From positions 1 to 64,000 of the forward strand of contig JACKOJ010000004.1 in assembly GCA_024234325.1 (NCBI GenBank): DNA of 64,000 nucleotides. The letters run 5' to 3'. The notes below the pieces were generated by a model. That model saw nothing but the letters and a program-made list of their open reading frames with translations, had not been told where the DNA came from and did not search any database. Positions 32,221-41,404 of the stretch are shown piece by piece (position 1 is the first letter of the stretch; the number at the start of each line of letters is the position of its first letter). This DNA comes from Pseudomonadales bacterium. GTDB taxonomy: Bacteria > Pseudomonadota > Gammaproteobacteria > Pseudomonadales > Pseudohongiellaceae. Made by a program: the position numbers and the translations under genes.

Positions 32221-33165
32221 TCAGGACCCACTGACCTCCACCGTTACAAACTGGTCGTCATACAAACCACCGTCGTCCGCACGCCCCATCAGCACGTAAG
32301 TGCCCGGCTCGGAGAACATCACTTCTGTTTCGTAGATGCCGTCTTCCGGTACTGCAGGCGGCACCCAGTAGTAGCTCCAGGGCGAGTTGTTCGAGGGTCG
32401 GGTGTCTTCCCACACCTTGATCTGGTCAGGACTGAAGCGAACGTTCTTGCCGTCCACGCCTTCTGCAGAACGGTACACAATCCAGGACATGTGCAATCCG
32501 TTGACCTTGTTGACCGTCGAAATCATCGGGGCACGGGTGATGCGCTCCCATTCGGATTTGGGCGAGCGCTCCTTCGGGCCACGTCTCGTCTGCGGATAGC
32601 CATCGTCCTCGACTTTGGCCACCAGCGTGATCGACTCGCCAACCTGGGCATAGCGTGTGTTGCCCTCCAGCACATTCAGCGTGGGATGCTGGTTGAGGTG
32701 TCCGTCCTCTGACCCCGCTGCCCCGCCGAAGGCACCGGTTTCCGCCTGAATCAAATCCTTGTTCACCACAAAGTCAGGAATCAGCGTCGCATAGGCCTTG
32801 CGGGTTTCGCCGTTTGGCGAGGTCAGCGTCCACACCAGTTCCTTGTCGCCAAAATCGGCGGGCACATTGACGGTAAACACGAAGCGGTTTCTTCGCGGCT
32901 GGAAGAACGTCGGCTGGCCGCGATCCTCAACACCCGGAGAGAAGAAATTGTTTTCCCCCACCGGAATATTTGGCATCTCTTCCCAGTTTTCGTTGTGGTA
33001 ACCAAAGTAAAGGTCGTAGGTGCCGTCGGGCATCTGCTCCCAGCCCTCGTAGGCCACTTCAATGTGCTTGCCATAGTTGTAGTTGTTCTGCGCATTGGCC
33101 ACCAGGGCACTGAACAGCAATGCCAGCGCGCAAAGCCCTGCTGTTGCTCGACTTCTCATCATCAT
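32221..33165 (-). CDS. Secreted protein of an uncharacterised family, paralogue of the gene at 10409
   Basis: The 314-residue protein has a signal peptide (MRSRATAGLCALALLFSALV, cleavage after ANA near 25). It is homologous along its length to the product of 10409-11359, sharing YEGW, GYHNENWEE, DRGQPT.F.PRRNRF, ETGAFG, VEDDG, Q.K.WEDTR, NSPW and FSEPGTY.L.GRADDGGLY. I cannot name the family. Its start overlaps the stop of the haem/copper protein gene (ATGA), a sign that the two products are made together and may interact. No metal-binding motif is evident. A beta-sandwich fold is inferred from the C-terminal motif. Confidence 0.82.
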   Translation of the reverse strand: MMMRSRATAGLCALALLFSALVANAQNNYNYGKHIEVAYEGWEQMPDGTYDLYFGYHNENWEEMPNIPVGENNFFSPGVEDRGQPTFFQPRRNRFVFTVNVPADFGDKELVWTLTSPNGETRKAYATLIPDFVVNKDLIQAETGAFGGAAGSEDGHLNQHPTLNVLEGNTRYAQVGESITLVAKVEDDGYPQTRRGPKERSPKSEWERITRAPMISTVNKVNGLHMSWIVYRSAEGVDGKNVRFSPDQIKVWEDTRPSNNSPWSYYWVPPAVPEDGIYETEVMFSEPGTYVLMGRADDGGLYDDQFVTVEVSGS

Positions 33166-34676
33166 TTCACTTCCCAGTATCGGATTTCTGCGGGGCTCAT
33201 GTTCTCTTTGTCCTCTTCCGTCAACTCCAGCGGATTGACGATCGGCATCATGCACAGGGGGCAGCCCGGCACGTTGTCGCTCTTGGTGAGATTGAGCATC
33301 TCGCGGCGATTGGCCATCTCCTCGAAGAACTGGTCGTCTGTCATCTCAAGCTGAATGCCGAGGTCGATGAACATATTCGTCACAGAGCGATTGCCTGCTC
33401 CCTGCCAGTTGCGCGGATCCGACACATTCGGGTTGCCCTGCGAGTTGTCCATAAAGGCAGTTGCATGGAGGATTGTGCCTGCCGGCAACAGCGGCTGGGC
33501 ATTGTCGGCATAGGTGTAGTTGATCACCCAGTTGTGGTCATAGCCTACGCAGGACAGAGTCTCGACGTTCGCCCCCCAGATGGCCTCCAGGCACATGCGC
33601 GCCCCCGGGCTATGAAGATGGGGCTCAAACGCGGTGATCTTGGTCGGCTTCTTGAGCACAGCATAGGAATGCAGTTCCGTATCCTTGGTGTTGCCCGGAA
33701 TGCTCATGTTGATGCCATCACCCAGCGAGACGCGGGAGATGTCATATTCCGGCTCGTAACCCTTGGGATGCAGGTAGAATCCGATCTCGACATACGCCGT
33801 GGTATCCACCCCATTGGAATGCAGGTGAATCGTGTTATTACTGATGGCGCGGGCATGGGCCGGCAACAGGCGTCCGGCCTTGGGATCGAAGATATCGGGC
33901 ATGCGACCGAGCTCGTGAATCGGCATGTTGACCTTCTGGTCCTCGATGGGATTGCCCTCCTCATCGAAACCCTGCACTGCCCACTGCATGTGGTGAACGA
34001 TGAACTGGCCACCCACACTGGTTGCGATCTTGCTGCGATCCACGTCGTTGATCTCGCGGACTTCGACGCTGCTGATATAGCGGTCTTCGTCTACCGGAAT
34101 CTCGATGTCCGGAATCACGCCCCACCAGTCGGGCTGCCCCGCCTTCATGGTGATCGCCGCGCTACGCACCACGATATCCGGTGTGCCGCCACGCCAGACC
34201 GGGCCATCGGCAAACTCACGCTGGGGCGGTGCATCGGCGGGGTTGCCACGCGGGCTGCCGTTCTGCACCCACTCGGCGATCATGGCAATCTGCTCTTCTG
34301 TCAGGGAAGGGTTGCTCTTGTAATCCTGGATGCCGTTATCCCGCTCCATGTAGTAGGGAGGCATCGCACCCATCTTGTCCTTCAGCCCGGTCTTGTACAT
34401 GATCAAACCGGCAAACGGTGACACTTCCTCGAAGGTGGTCAGCGGCATCGGCCCGGCACCGCCGACGCGATGGCAGTTCACGCACTTTTCCTGAATGATG
34501 GGTTGAATGTCTTTATGAAAGGTCAGATCGGTGTCCGCCATGGCGCTGCCAGAGAGCACCAGACAGGAAACCAGAAACCACAACCTCCTGATACCGTCTG
34601 TGTGCCGGTATTTTCTGCCGCTGTCAGGCCTGTCGGCCTTCACGACTACGCCAATCGTCATCTTTGCAGAATTCAT
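33162..34676 (-). CDS. Cytochrome c / copper type II monooxygenase-like fusion protein
   Basis: The 504-residue periplasmic protein has a signal peptide (about 30-46, ending AMA). A class I cytochrome c domain follows with haem motif CVNCH (65-69) and candidate axial Met in MGAMPPYYM. The C-terminal half resembles the copper type II, ascorbate-dependent (PHM-like) fold. It has VHHM (228-230, as in the Cu-H site), HLH (284-286), HLH in EPHLHSPGARMC (353-355) and possible ligand Met in VTNMF (435). A CPLC motif near the C-terminus is unexplained. The combination suggests electron transfer from haem to a copper centre, or a copper sensor. AGGAGG precedes the ATG. It is upstream of and coupled to the secreted protein gene. 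Confidence 0.82.
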   Translation of the reverse strand: MNSAKMTIGVVVKADRPDSGRKYRHTDGIRRLWFLVSCLVLSGSAMADTDLTFHKDIQPIIQEKCVNCHRVGGAGPMPLTTFEEVSPFAGLIMYKTGLKDKMGAMPPYYMERDNGIQDYKSNPSLTEEQIAMIAEWVQNGSPRGNPADAPPQREFADGPVWRGGTPDIVVRSAAITMKAGQPDWWGVIPDIEIPVDEDRYISSVEVREINDVDRSKIATSVGGQFIVHHMQWAVQGFDEEGNPIEDQKVNMPIHELGRMPDIFDPKAGRLLPAHARAISNNTIHLHSNGVDTTAYVEIGFYLHPKGYEPEYDISRVSLGDGINMSIPGNTKDTELHSYAVLKKPTKITAFEPHLHSPGARMCLEAIWGANVETLSCVGYDHNWVINYTYADNAQPLLPAGTILHATAFMDNSQGNPNVSDPRNWQGAGNRSVTNMFIDLGIQLEMTDDQFFEEMANRREMLNLTKSDNVPGCPLCMMPIVNPLELTEEDKENMSPAEIRYWEVK

Positions 34677-34975
34677 AGTCCCTCCTGCATTCTTCCGGTG
34701 TTTTTATTGTGCTCGGCGAACGAACCCACAAATGCTACCAGTGGCCGAATGCCGAGACGTGCAGAATCTGAGATAACTTGTCCGGAAAACCAATTATTTC
34801 GTATCGATTTCAAAATCAGCACATCGAATACGGGCGACGTGCATGCGGACATCTTCGGGCCTTCACGAAGCAGGAGAGAAAGCGAGAATTGATTGCGGAT
34901 TGCAAAACCAGGACAACATATCCGGTCATCGAAACGAAATCTCCCCGGGGCGCTTTTTATTGCAGAAATGCGCAC

Positions 34976-36106
34976 TCAGGCAGAGGCAGACTCATGGGGT
35001 GCCGCAGCATGCCCCGGCTTGGAGCCTCTGGAAACAATGCGGTACTCCTTCGGCGTGATGCCGTGCTTGTCCTTGAACGCCTTGTGGAAAGAGGACAGCG
35101 AGGTATACCCCACGTCCATTCCGATGCTGAAAATGGAGTCGTCCGTTTTCAGCAATCGTTCCTGCGCCTCCTCAATGCGGTATTTGTTCAGGAAGTGACT
35201 GAAATTATTGTATTTCAGCACCCTGTTGATGACCGAGCGCAGGCGATACTCCTGCACTCCGAGCATGGTCGCGAGTTTGCCGATTGTCAGGCCGGCCTGA
35301 TGATAGGGGGCATCCCTGCGCATCAGCTCCAGAAGCTTGTCTTTCAGGGCAACGTCTTTCGCGTCGTAGATTTCCTTGCTTTCCAGTGACCGGTTTGCCT
35401 GGGTGGAGAAACTGGCGATCGGGAACTCGGAATTGAAGGCGTTAATACGGAACAGCATCACATTGATCGCCAGGATCGAGGGGAAAATGAAAATGTCCCG
35501 GATCACTTTGACGGTAGCACCCAACTCAGACAGAGAGTCGAATCCCATCCGCACAAGCACGTTGAAGGACACATCGATGCACACCCACAGCCAGAAAGTC
35601 CCCAGGGTGGCGACAAAGGGTACCCGGAGGCTGCGCCGGGATTCGAGCAGATCCTGCCTGTACTCCAGCACCGCCAGCCCCAGCGTATGAATATAGATGC
35701 CGATATTGATGATCTGGGGAATGATGTGAAAGATGAAATAGACACCGTTGTTCTCAAGGATCGCCGGGTCTGTCTTGTAGAAGACCTGCCCTATTGCCTT
35801 TAAGAAGAAATAGGCAGCGCACAGGACCCAGGCATACAGGGGCACAGGCTTTTCATGGCGAAACAGCGCAAATGCCATCAACCAGATGACGCCTGGAATC
35901 AGGTAGCTGATTCGACCGTAGATAAAACTGGCCCAGGAACCCGCCGGGTATGGCACCAACAGCAGGTGCAGATAGGCAATCGTGCTCACGGCAAAAATCA
36001 GCAGCAGCTTGCCGATGTAGGTGTTTCTCTGGAAAAGGAGTGATGCGACGGCGAGAAAAATTGCCTGGGAGGTAGCGAACAGCAACGCTACTTGTGAAAC
36101 CTGCAT
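34976..36106 (-). CDS. Membrane-anchored AraC-family regulator, paralogue of the one at 11510
   Basis: The 376-residue protein has about seven hydrophobic helices (residues 1-225) and a C-terminal AraC double HTH (about 265-355; LTIGKLATMLGVQEYRLRSV, GMDVGYTSLSSFHKAFKDKH, ITPKEYR). The ATG has AAGGAGAT upstream. It lies on the same strand as, and 299 bp before, the haem/copper protein gene, and divergent from the CopC-like gene. It is the likely regulator of this cluster. Its relation to the regulator at 11510 mirrors the relation between the two secreted proteins. Confidence 0.87.
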   Translation of the reverse strand: MQVSQVALLFATSQAIFLAVASLLFQRNTYIGKLLLIFAVSTIAYLHLLLVPYPAGSWASFIYGRISYLIPGVIWLMAFALFRHEKPVPLYAWVLCAAYFFLKAIGQVFYKTDPAILENNGVYFIFHIIPQIINIGIYIHTLGLAVLEYRQDLLESRRSLRVPFVATLGTFWLWVCIDVSFNVLVRMGFDSLSELGATVKVIRDIFIFPSILAINVMLFRINAFNSEFPIASFSTQANRSLESKEIYDAKDVALKDKLLELMRRDAPYHQAGLTIGKLATMLGVQEYRLRSVINRVLKYNNFSHFLNKYRIEEAQERLLKTDDSIFSIGMDVGYTSLSSFHKAFKDKHGITPKEYRIVSRGSKPGHAAAPHESASA

Positions 36107-36388
36107 GGTATCTCCTTGTTATTATTGATTTTTTACTTTCACATTGGCACCCCGTCCGGCATTTTTTTCTGCGGCCCAGCCGATTGCCGAAGGCTTTCCC
36201 GCTCTTGCGTCAGGGGGATTGGAGACACATCCCCTGTCATGCGCTACACACGACCCCATAAGGCGAATGAAAAGAGTGCAAATTTCAAAAATCGTAAGAA
36301 GTATTCTGCGCCCCGCACTGTTTTTCCCACAGCTTTCGCTATAGTGCGGCGTAGGTCTTGCCATCAGGAAATCCGCTATTCACGTGTC

Positions 36389-36868
36389 ATGAGTATAACA
36401 AGCCGCCCCTGCCCCCTCATGTCAAAAATTTGCATGTCATTGGTGATGTCACTGGCCTTGATGCTGTGCGCGTCCGCCCATGCCCAGCATTCCCACGGCA
36501 GGCGCAACACCATCGAGCTGCAATTCGACACCGTTCCCACGCACGATGAAATTCTTGCACAAGCGCCAGAAGACCTGATGCTTCGGTTCAACGAATACGT
36601 CAGGCTCGTGAAACTGACCCTGAAAGCCAATGACATTACCCCCATCGACATTGGTTTTCACTTCAGCCTCGACTACAGCAAGGTCTTCATACAGAACCTG
36701 CCTCCCCTGGAGAAAGCCGACTACTACACCGCCGAATGGGCCGCCCTGAACGCAGACAATGTGATTGTTTACGGCTATTTCTGCTTTTCCTTCGGGCCGG
36801 ATGCCAGGCGGCCTACCTCCATCATCGACGCCCGTGAATACGCGCCAAACCCCTTCCAAACGCCGTAG
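36389..36868 (+). CDS. CopC-like periplasmic protein with altered copper site
   Basis: The 159-residue product has a signal peptide (ending ASA or AHA) and a CopC-type beta-barrel pattern: PEDLMLRFNEYVRLVKLTL, then LPPLEKADYYTAEWAALNAD and a final YGYFCFSFG strand. CopC proteins bind Cu(II) with the first mature residue and a His in a DGHPV-like motif. Here that position reads NADNVIVYG without His, though the mature N-terminus is His-rich (HAQHSHG). Copper binding is therefore uncertain. The start is also uncertain: ATG 36389 and 36419 both lack a clear ribosome site. It is divergent from the AraC gene. Confidence 0.68.
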   Translation: MSITSRPCPLMSKICMSLVMSLALMLCASAHAQHSHGRRNTIELQFDTVPTHDEILAQAPEDLMLRFNEYVRLVKLTLKANDITPIDIGFHFSLDYSKVFIQNLPPLEKADYYTAEWAALNADNVIVYGYFCFSFGPDARRPTSIIDAREYAPNPFQTP

Positions 36869-36996
36869 AGAGATTGCCATGCCAATGCCCTGTACGAGAC
36901 AGGGGAAATAGCCTGCGCGTGAATTCGGTCTTGAAGAGGGCCTGGTCGGGTTTCAACCCGGACACATCAAACACCCATAGAAAGGAGAAAACAACA

Positions 36997-37578
36997 ATGA
37001 GACTTCCAGACTTTACAACCCGCCTGGGTCGCGTGGCGGCCGGTGCGCTGCTCGTCGCATCCCTGCTGGGCGGCGCCGTGCATGCGCAAGAGAACATTAC
37101 GGTCGCCAGCGGCGCTTTCAAGCACAATGGCGACATTCCGCTGCGCTATTCCGCCTATGGCGACAATATGTCTCCAGACCTGAACTGGAGCGATCTGCCC
37201 GAGGGCACCCAGCAGTTGGCCCTGATTCTCGAAGATCCGATTGTGGCCATGCCACAGCCCTTCGTGCATTGGGTTGCCTACAACATCCCGGTTTCAGCCA
37301 GCGGACTTCCCGCCGGTCTCGCGACGGATGCGGTGGTAACGGGTCATGCGGAACTGGCAGGCATGATCAATGGGCTGAACGGTACCGGGCGCTCAGGCTA
37401 TTTCGGTCCCCGCCCACCTGTCGATGGCAAGGTGCACAACTACCATTTCACGGTGTACGCCCTGGGAACCGCCCTGCCATTGCCGCAGGGTTTGAACAAG
37501 GCGGGCCTGCTGAAAGCCATGGAAGGACATGTGCTTGCATCAGGCACACTGACGGGGAACTACCAACGCACTGAGTAG
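36997..37578 (+). CDS. YbhB/YbcL family (PEBP-like) protein, exported
   Basis: The 193-residue protein has a signal peptide (cleavage after VHA) and a phosphatidylethanolamine-binding-protein fold: MSPDLNWSDLPEGTQQLALI, DPIVAMPQPFVHWVAYNIP, GYFGPRPPVDGKVHNYHFTV. These bacterial proteins resemble Raf kinase inhibitor protein, but their role is unclear. ATG 36997 has AGGAG at good spacing. It lies 128 bp after the CopC-like gene, same strand, and ends at a shared bidirectional terminator. Confidence 0.92.
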   Translation: MRLPDFTTRLGRVAAGALLVASLLGGAVHAQENITVASGAFKHNGDIPLRYSAYGDNMSPDLNWSDLPEGTQQLALILEDPIVAMPQPFVHWVAYNIPVSASGLPAGLATDAVVTGHAELAGMINGLNGTGRSGYFGPRPPVDGKVHNYHFTVYALGTALPLPQGLNKAGLLKAMEGHVLASGTLTGNYQRTE

Positions 37579-37610
37579 CACCGCGTCCTCCCGATAAAAC
37601 AGGAAGCATA

Positions 37611-37645
37611 AAAAAAGGGGCACACAAAACGTGTGCCCCTTTTTC
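37611..37645. terminator. Bidirectional intrinsic terminator
   Basis: AAAAAAGGGGCACAC, a 5-nt loop (AAAAC) and GTGTGCCCCTTTTT form a long stem with A and T tracts on both sides. It lies between the convergent PEBP and TonB-receptor genes and serves both. Confidence 0.95.
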
Positions 37646-37660
37646 CTGACCCCTTGAAAA

Positions 37661-40600
37661 CTAGAACTGCATCAGCACCCGGGCGTACAGACGACGACCG
37701 CGGCCATCGAAGACGCTGGAATCATAACTGACCACAATGCTGGAATCGTAGAGGGTCGTGCCGCTCTCGCGATGCGTCAAATCCGCGTTAAAGGCATCCA
37801 GTATGCCGACCGTGAACACGGAATGCGGCAATTTGCTGTTGGCCCAGTCCATCGCGTAGCTGTACTGGAAATCCCAGCTCTGGTAGGTGTCGATCTTCTT
37901 GCTCATCAGCGAACGGACATTGCTGTTGGCAGTGGCATAGATGCTGTCATAGGACAGATCACGATAGGAACCGACCACACGGGTAATCGCTGTTGCACTG
38001 TGGCGGTCGCGGTTCCAGTTCAGGTGCAGGTTGCCACGATTGTCCGGCAACGAACGCACCAGATTGCCATCACCGGTCGTACCTGCGGCGTCGAAGACAC
38101 CAGTCTCCAGCAGCCCCAGTTCCAGACCCGGCACATCGATCAGCTTGTACTGACGCACATGGGTATAGTCCAGACCCAACTGGAAGCGGCCCAGCGCGTT
38201 CTCCCAGCCGTAACCCAGCTTCAGGTCCACGCCGTCAGAGACGATGGTGCCCGCGTTGATGGTGCTCAGTACGGTAGTGCTCAGCTCTGCTGTCGTGGAG
38301 CCAAAGGTGCGCACCACGCCCGGCACAACATAGGTTCGGGGATCAACAACACAGTTCAGTCGTTCCGCAGAATCACGCCCGTACTGGGCTTCCAGCGCGG
38401 TGGGGTCGCAGGACTCGAAGGCCACGCTGGCATTCGCAGACAGCGAGCTGTTGAGAATGTAGTTCGCAGGGTCAGCCGCTGCACGCGTGAACGCTTCGAG
38501 TTCTCCCGCAATAGCCGAAATGCCCGGCTGGGGCAGCACCTTGTCCTTGAGCTCAAAGCGCCAGAAATCGGCATTCACGGACAGACCGTCGAGTGCACCG
38601 CCTTGCGGTGTCCAGATGAAGCCCGCATTGAAGGTGTTGGCGTGCTCGTTGCCCAGGCTCGGCTCCGGAACCCCGACCGTGTAGGTAAAATTCGGCAGGG
38701 CATACTCATTACTGGGCGGCAGCAGGCCTGCGCGCACTGCCTGGTTGCGCAGAGGATCACGGAAGATGTTGAACGAGGCTTCCAGACCCTCTTTCACGAT
38801 GCCGATATTGGGCGCGCGGAAGGACTGCGAGAAGGAGCCGCGCAGCAGCAATTCATCTACGGGTCGCCAGCTTGCCGCCACCTTGGGCGTGACCTCGCTG
38901 CCGATATTGCCACCGTAGTCTTCCCAGCGCAGCGCAAACTGCGACTCTACGTGGTTGGCGAAGGGCAGCGACAGCTCGGTGAAGACGGCCTTGACGTTGC
39001 GGTCATGGTCGTAGTTGAAAATACACTCTGCACATTCGAAATTATTGCTGACGTAGTGGAACTGATTAGGCACACCGTTGGCGTCGTAGCCGAGAATCGC
39101 GTTCGGCAGGCCGGGGTAATTGATTGCCGGGGCCCGGGACTTGTTGTTCTGCATGCGGTACTGGGCACCCGCGGCGACCTGCGCCATGCCTCCCGGCAGT
39201 TCCAGCAGCTCTCCGGTGACCACCAGATCCACGACACCCAGCTTGTTGCGCTTGTCGGCGCGCATCACCGTCGGTGTCATCCAGTCAATCAGTTCCTGGG
39301 AATTGGCCAGGTTGGGATTGGTCACAGACGTCAGGAAGGGGTTGTAGAACTGACAGCCTCCCTGCCCCTGATTGTTACTGGTCAGCGCCAGCGAAAGGCT
39401 TTCCCGCGTGGAGAATACGAACCCGGGGAAGAACACCTGGGTCAGCGCATCGCCCAGGGCGCCATTTGACACATTCCAGAAAGTCGGCAACAGGCCACCA
39501 AGAGGCCCGGGCGCATGACGGAAATCGAAATACGGGGTGCCATTGGGTGTACAGTTCGGCCCGCCCAGACCATTGGCCGCAAGTTCTGCGCGATCACGCT
39601 GCAGGGTGCGGTAGCTTTGTTCAAAGCTCGTCCCGCTCCAGGAATAGCTCAAATCGTACGTGATACGACGATCGTCGAAGGCCAGAAACTCCCCCTTCAT
39701 CCCCGCCTGCACGCCAAGCGTTTCCGTATTGGTGACGTTGCTGTTGCCGCCGGTCCGTGGGGTGTTCACACGAATCGTGCTCCAGAAAGGAGAATTCATG
39801 CCCCCGTTTGCCAGGGCATTGGGGGCGTTGGCAATCACGGTGGGGCGGGCCAGGCCTACTGCCGGGGCGTAAAAACCCAGCTCGGCTGTCTGACCAATGG
39901 CATAACCGCCCCAGGCAGGGTTTCCGGTATGGGAGCCGGGTGCCGCCAGGTAGACTGTCGGCCCACGTGAGGATACCGCGCCATTGTCGGTACGCTCGAT
40001 ACGCGTGTCGGACCATTGCCAGAACGAATAGAATTGCGCCTTGTCGCTGAAATGATGATCGAACGCCACGGCAAGCGAGTTACGCTCCATGCCCTGGTTG
40101 ATGTAATGCCAGTCGGACACATCTTCGCGGCAATCACCGGAATGATCACCCGCCTCATCCGCGCGGTGCCCGACAAAGAAGGCCTCGCCATTGGCACCGC
40201 TCATGCTCGTACACAGCGGATCGGTATAGATGGGCAGATCAGAGCCGCCCTCCGCCACATTGCGCGCCACCACTGCAGGGTTGTAATAGGCCATGTTGAA
40301 GTTGGCGCCAAACATCGGGCTGTTGAACACTTCTTCCGCGCCATCGGGTGTCGCCCCCACAATGTCGCTGTATCGTGAGTTTTCATCGAAATAATTGGCG
40401 TATTTGACCGGCACCGGATCGCGGGTGAAACGCTCGCCGGCAATCACCAGATGAGTGCGTGATGCGTCGTCGGACCAGCCCCAGATGGCACTCGCCGTGC
40501 TGTCGAACAGATCGCCGGCGGCCTCAACATTCTGCACGTCGCCGTAGAGTTCAAAGCCCTCGAAATCGGTGCGCATGATGAAGTTCACCGCACCAGCAAC

Positions 40601-41113
40601 GGCATCGGAGCCGTAGATGGCCGACCCCCCATCGGTCAACACCTCTACCCGGTCCAGCATGACCATGGGAATGGTGTTGATATCCACCATTTCCCCCCCA
40701 CTGCGCGTGGTGGTAGCGGCGGACACCTGGCGCTTGCCATTGATCAGCGTCAGCGTGGAGTTTTCCCCCAGATTGCGCAGATTGATGTTCGCAATGCCCT
40801 CGACCTGCGTGTTTTCACCAGAGCCCTGATTCGAGACCGACCCCGAATTTGCTTCCAGGTTCTTGATGATGTCCCACACCTGGGCTGCGCCCTGGTACTC
40901 AATCGCATTGCGATCAATCACCTGCACCGGCGACGGGCCGTCGATCGGACTGCCGCGCAGATAGGAACCCGTTACCAGCACCTCTTCCACGGCCGGATCG
41001 ACCGCCTCCTGCGCGTGCACCGCAACAACGGAACAACCCAGAGTGGAGGCGACCGCCTTCAACAACAGCGAGCGTTCAAGATAGGAGGCCTTACGGCGAA
41101 AAGAATGAGGCAT
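37661..41113 (-). CDS. TonB-dependent outer-membrane receptor
   Basis: The 1150-residue protein has a signal peptide (to about residue 35, VHAQ), a TonB-box-like stretch (EEVLVTGSYLR) and a plug domain (about 55-180; LRNLGENSTLTLINGKRQV, VEVLTDGGSAIYGSDAVAGA). A very large beta-barrel follows, ending in the terminal Phe typical of outer-membrane proteins (RRLYARVLMQF). The length is well above siderophore receptors and fits receptors for larger organic substrates; the substrate cannot be read from sequence. The ATG has AGGA upstream. It closes the accessory block and may supply the substrate of the oxidation cluster, which is inference. Confidence 0.93.
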   Translation of the reverse strand: MPHSFRRKASYLERSLLLKAVASTLGCSVVAVHAQEAVDPAVEEVLVTGSYLRGSPIDGPSPVQVIDRNAIEYQGAAQVWDIIKNLEANSGSVSNQGSGENTQVEGIANINLRNLGENSTLTLINGKRQVSAATTTRSGGEMVDINTIPMVMLDRVEVLTDGGSAIYGSDAVAGAVNFIMRTDFEGFELYGDVQNVEAAGDLFDSTASAIWGWSDDASRTHLVIAGERFTRDPVPVKYANYFDENSRYSDIVGATPDGAEEVFNSPMFGANFNMAYYNPAVVARNVAEGGSDLPIYTDPLCTSMSGANGEAFFVGHRADEAGDHSGDCREDVSDWHYINQGMERNSLAVAFDHHFSDKAQFYSFWQWSDTRIERTDNGAVSSRGPTVYLAAPGSHTGNPAWGGYAIGQTAELGFYAPAVGLARPTVIANAPNALANGGMNSPFWSTIRVNTPRTGGNSNVTNTETLGVQAGMKGEFLAFDDRRITYDLSYSWSGTSFEQSYRTLQRDRAELAANGLGGPNCTPNGTPYFDFRHAPGPLGGLLPTFWNVSNGALGDALTQVFFPGFVFSTRESLSLALTSNNQGQGGCQFYNPFLTSVTNPNLANSQELIDWMTPTVMRADKRNKLGVVDLVVTGELLELPGGMAQVAAGAQYRMQNNKSRAPAINYPGLPNAILGYDANGVPNQFHYVSNNFECAECIFNYDHDRNVKAVFTELSLPFANHVESQFALRWEDYGGNIGSEVTPKVAASWRPVDELLLRGSFSQSFRAPNIGIVKEGLEASFNIFRDPLRNQAVRAGLLPPSNEYALPNFTYTVGVPEPSLGNEHANTFNAGFIWTPQGGALDGLSVNADFWRFELKDKVLPQPGISAIAGELEAFTRAAADPANYILNSSLSANASVAFESCDPTALEAQYGRDSAERLNCVVDPRTYVVPGVVRTFGSTTAELSTTVLSTINAGTIVSDGVDLKLGYGWENALGRFQLGLDYTHVRQYKLIDVPGLELGLLETGVFDAAGTTGDGNLVRSLPDNRGNLHLNWNRDRHSATAITRVVGSYRDLSYDSIYATANSNVRSLMSKKIDTYQSWDFQYSYAMDWANSKLPHSVFTVGILDAFNADLTHRESGTTLYDSSIVVSYDSSVFDGRGRRLYARVLMQF

Positions 41114-41404
41114 GGAAAATTTCCTGCGAACGTGCTTGCTCGCTTATATCTCGTGAAAATCTTGTTTGAGCCTGAGAATACTGCTGCAATACAAGGACTT
41201 GGAATCGACTTTAACGAATCAGCTTGAACATGGCAAGCGTGACGAGCGCGAACTATGGCCTGTGTCTGTTGCGAAGACAACCGTCGGCTGAAACACCTCC
41301 TTTAGATGACGGGAAAGACGAACAAGCGCTCGACACCGCACGCTCGCAAGGGCATGAGATTTTGCATTGTTCTTGTGACAACAGGTTTGCTAATCTGCCC
41401 GGCT

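Noticed and set aside
34677..34975. Shared AraC binding site upstream of the haem/copper gene and of the gene at 10409
   Set aside because: I compared the two upstream regions by eye and found no convincing common direct or inverted repeat.
18972..41404. Integrative element or prophage
   Set aside because: I found no integrase, recombinase, phage structural gene, tRNA end or flanking direct repeat. The block is described as an accessory insertion only on synteny grounds.
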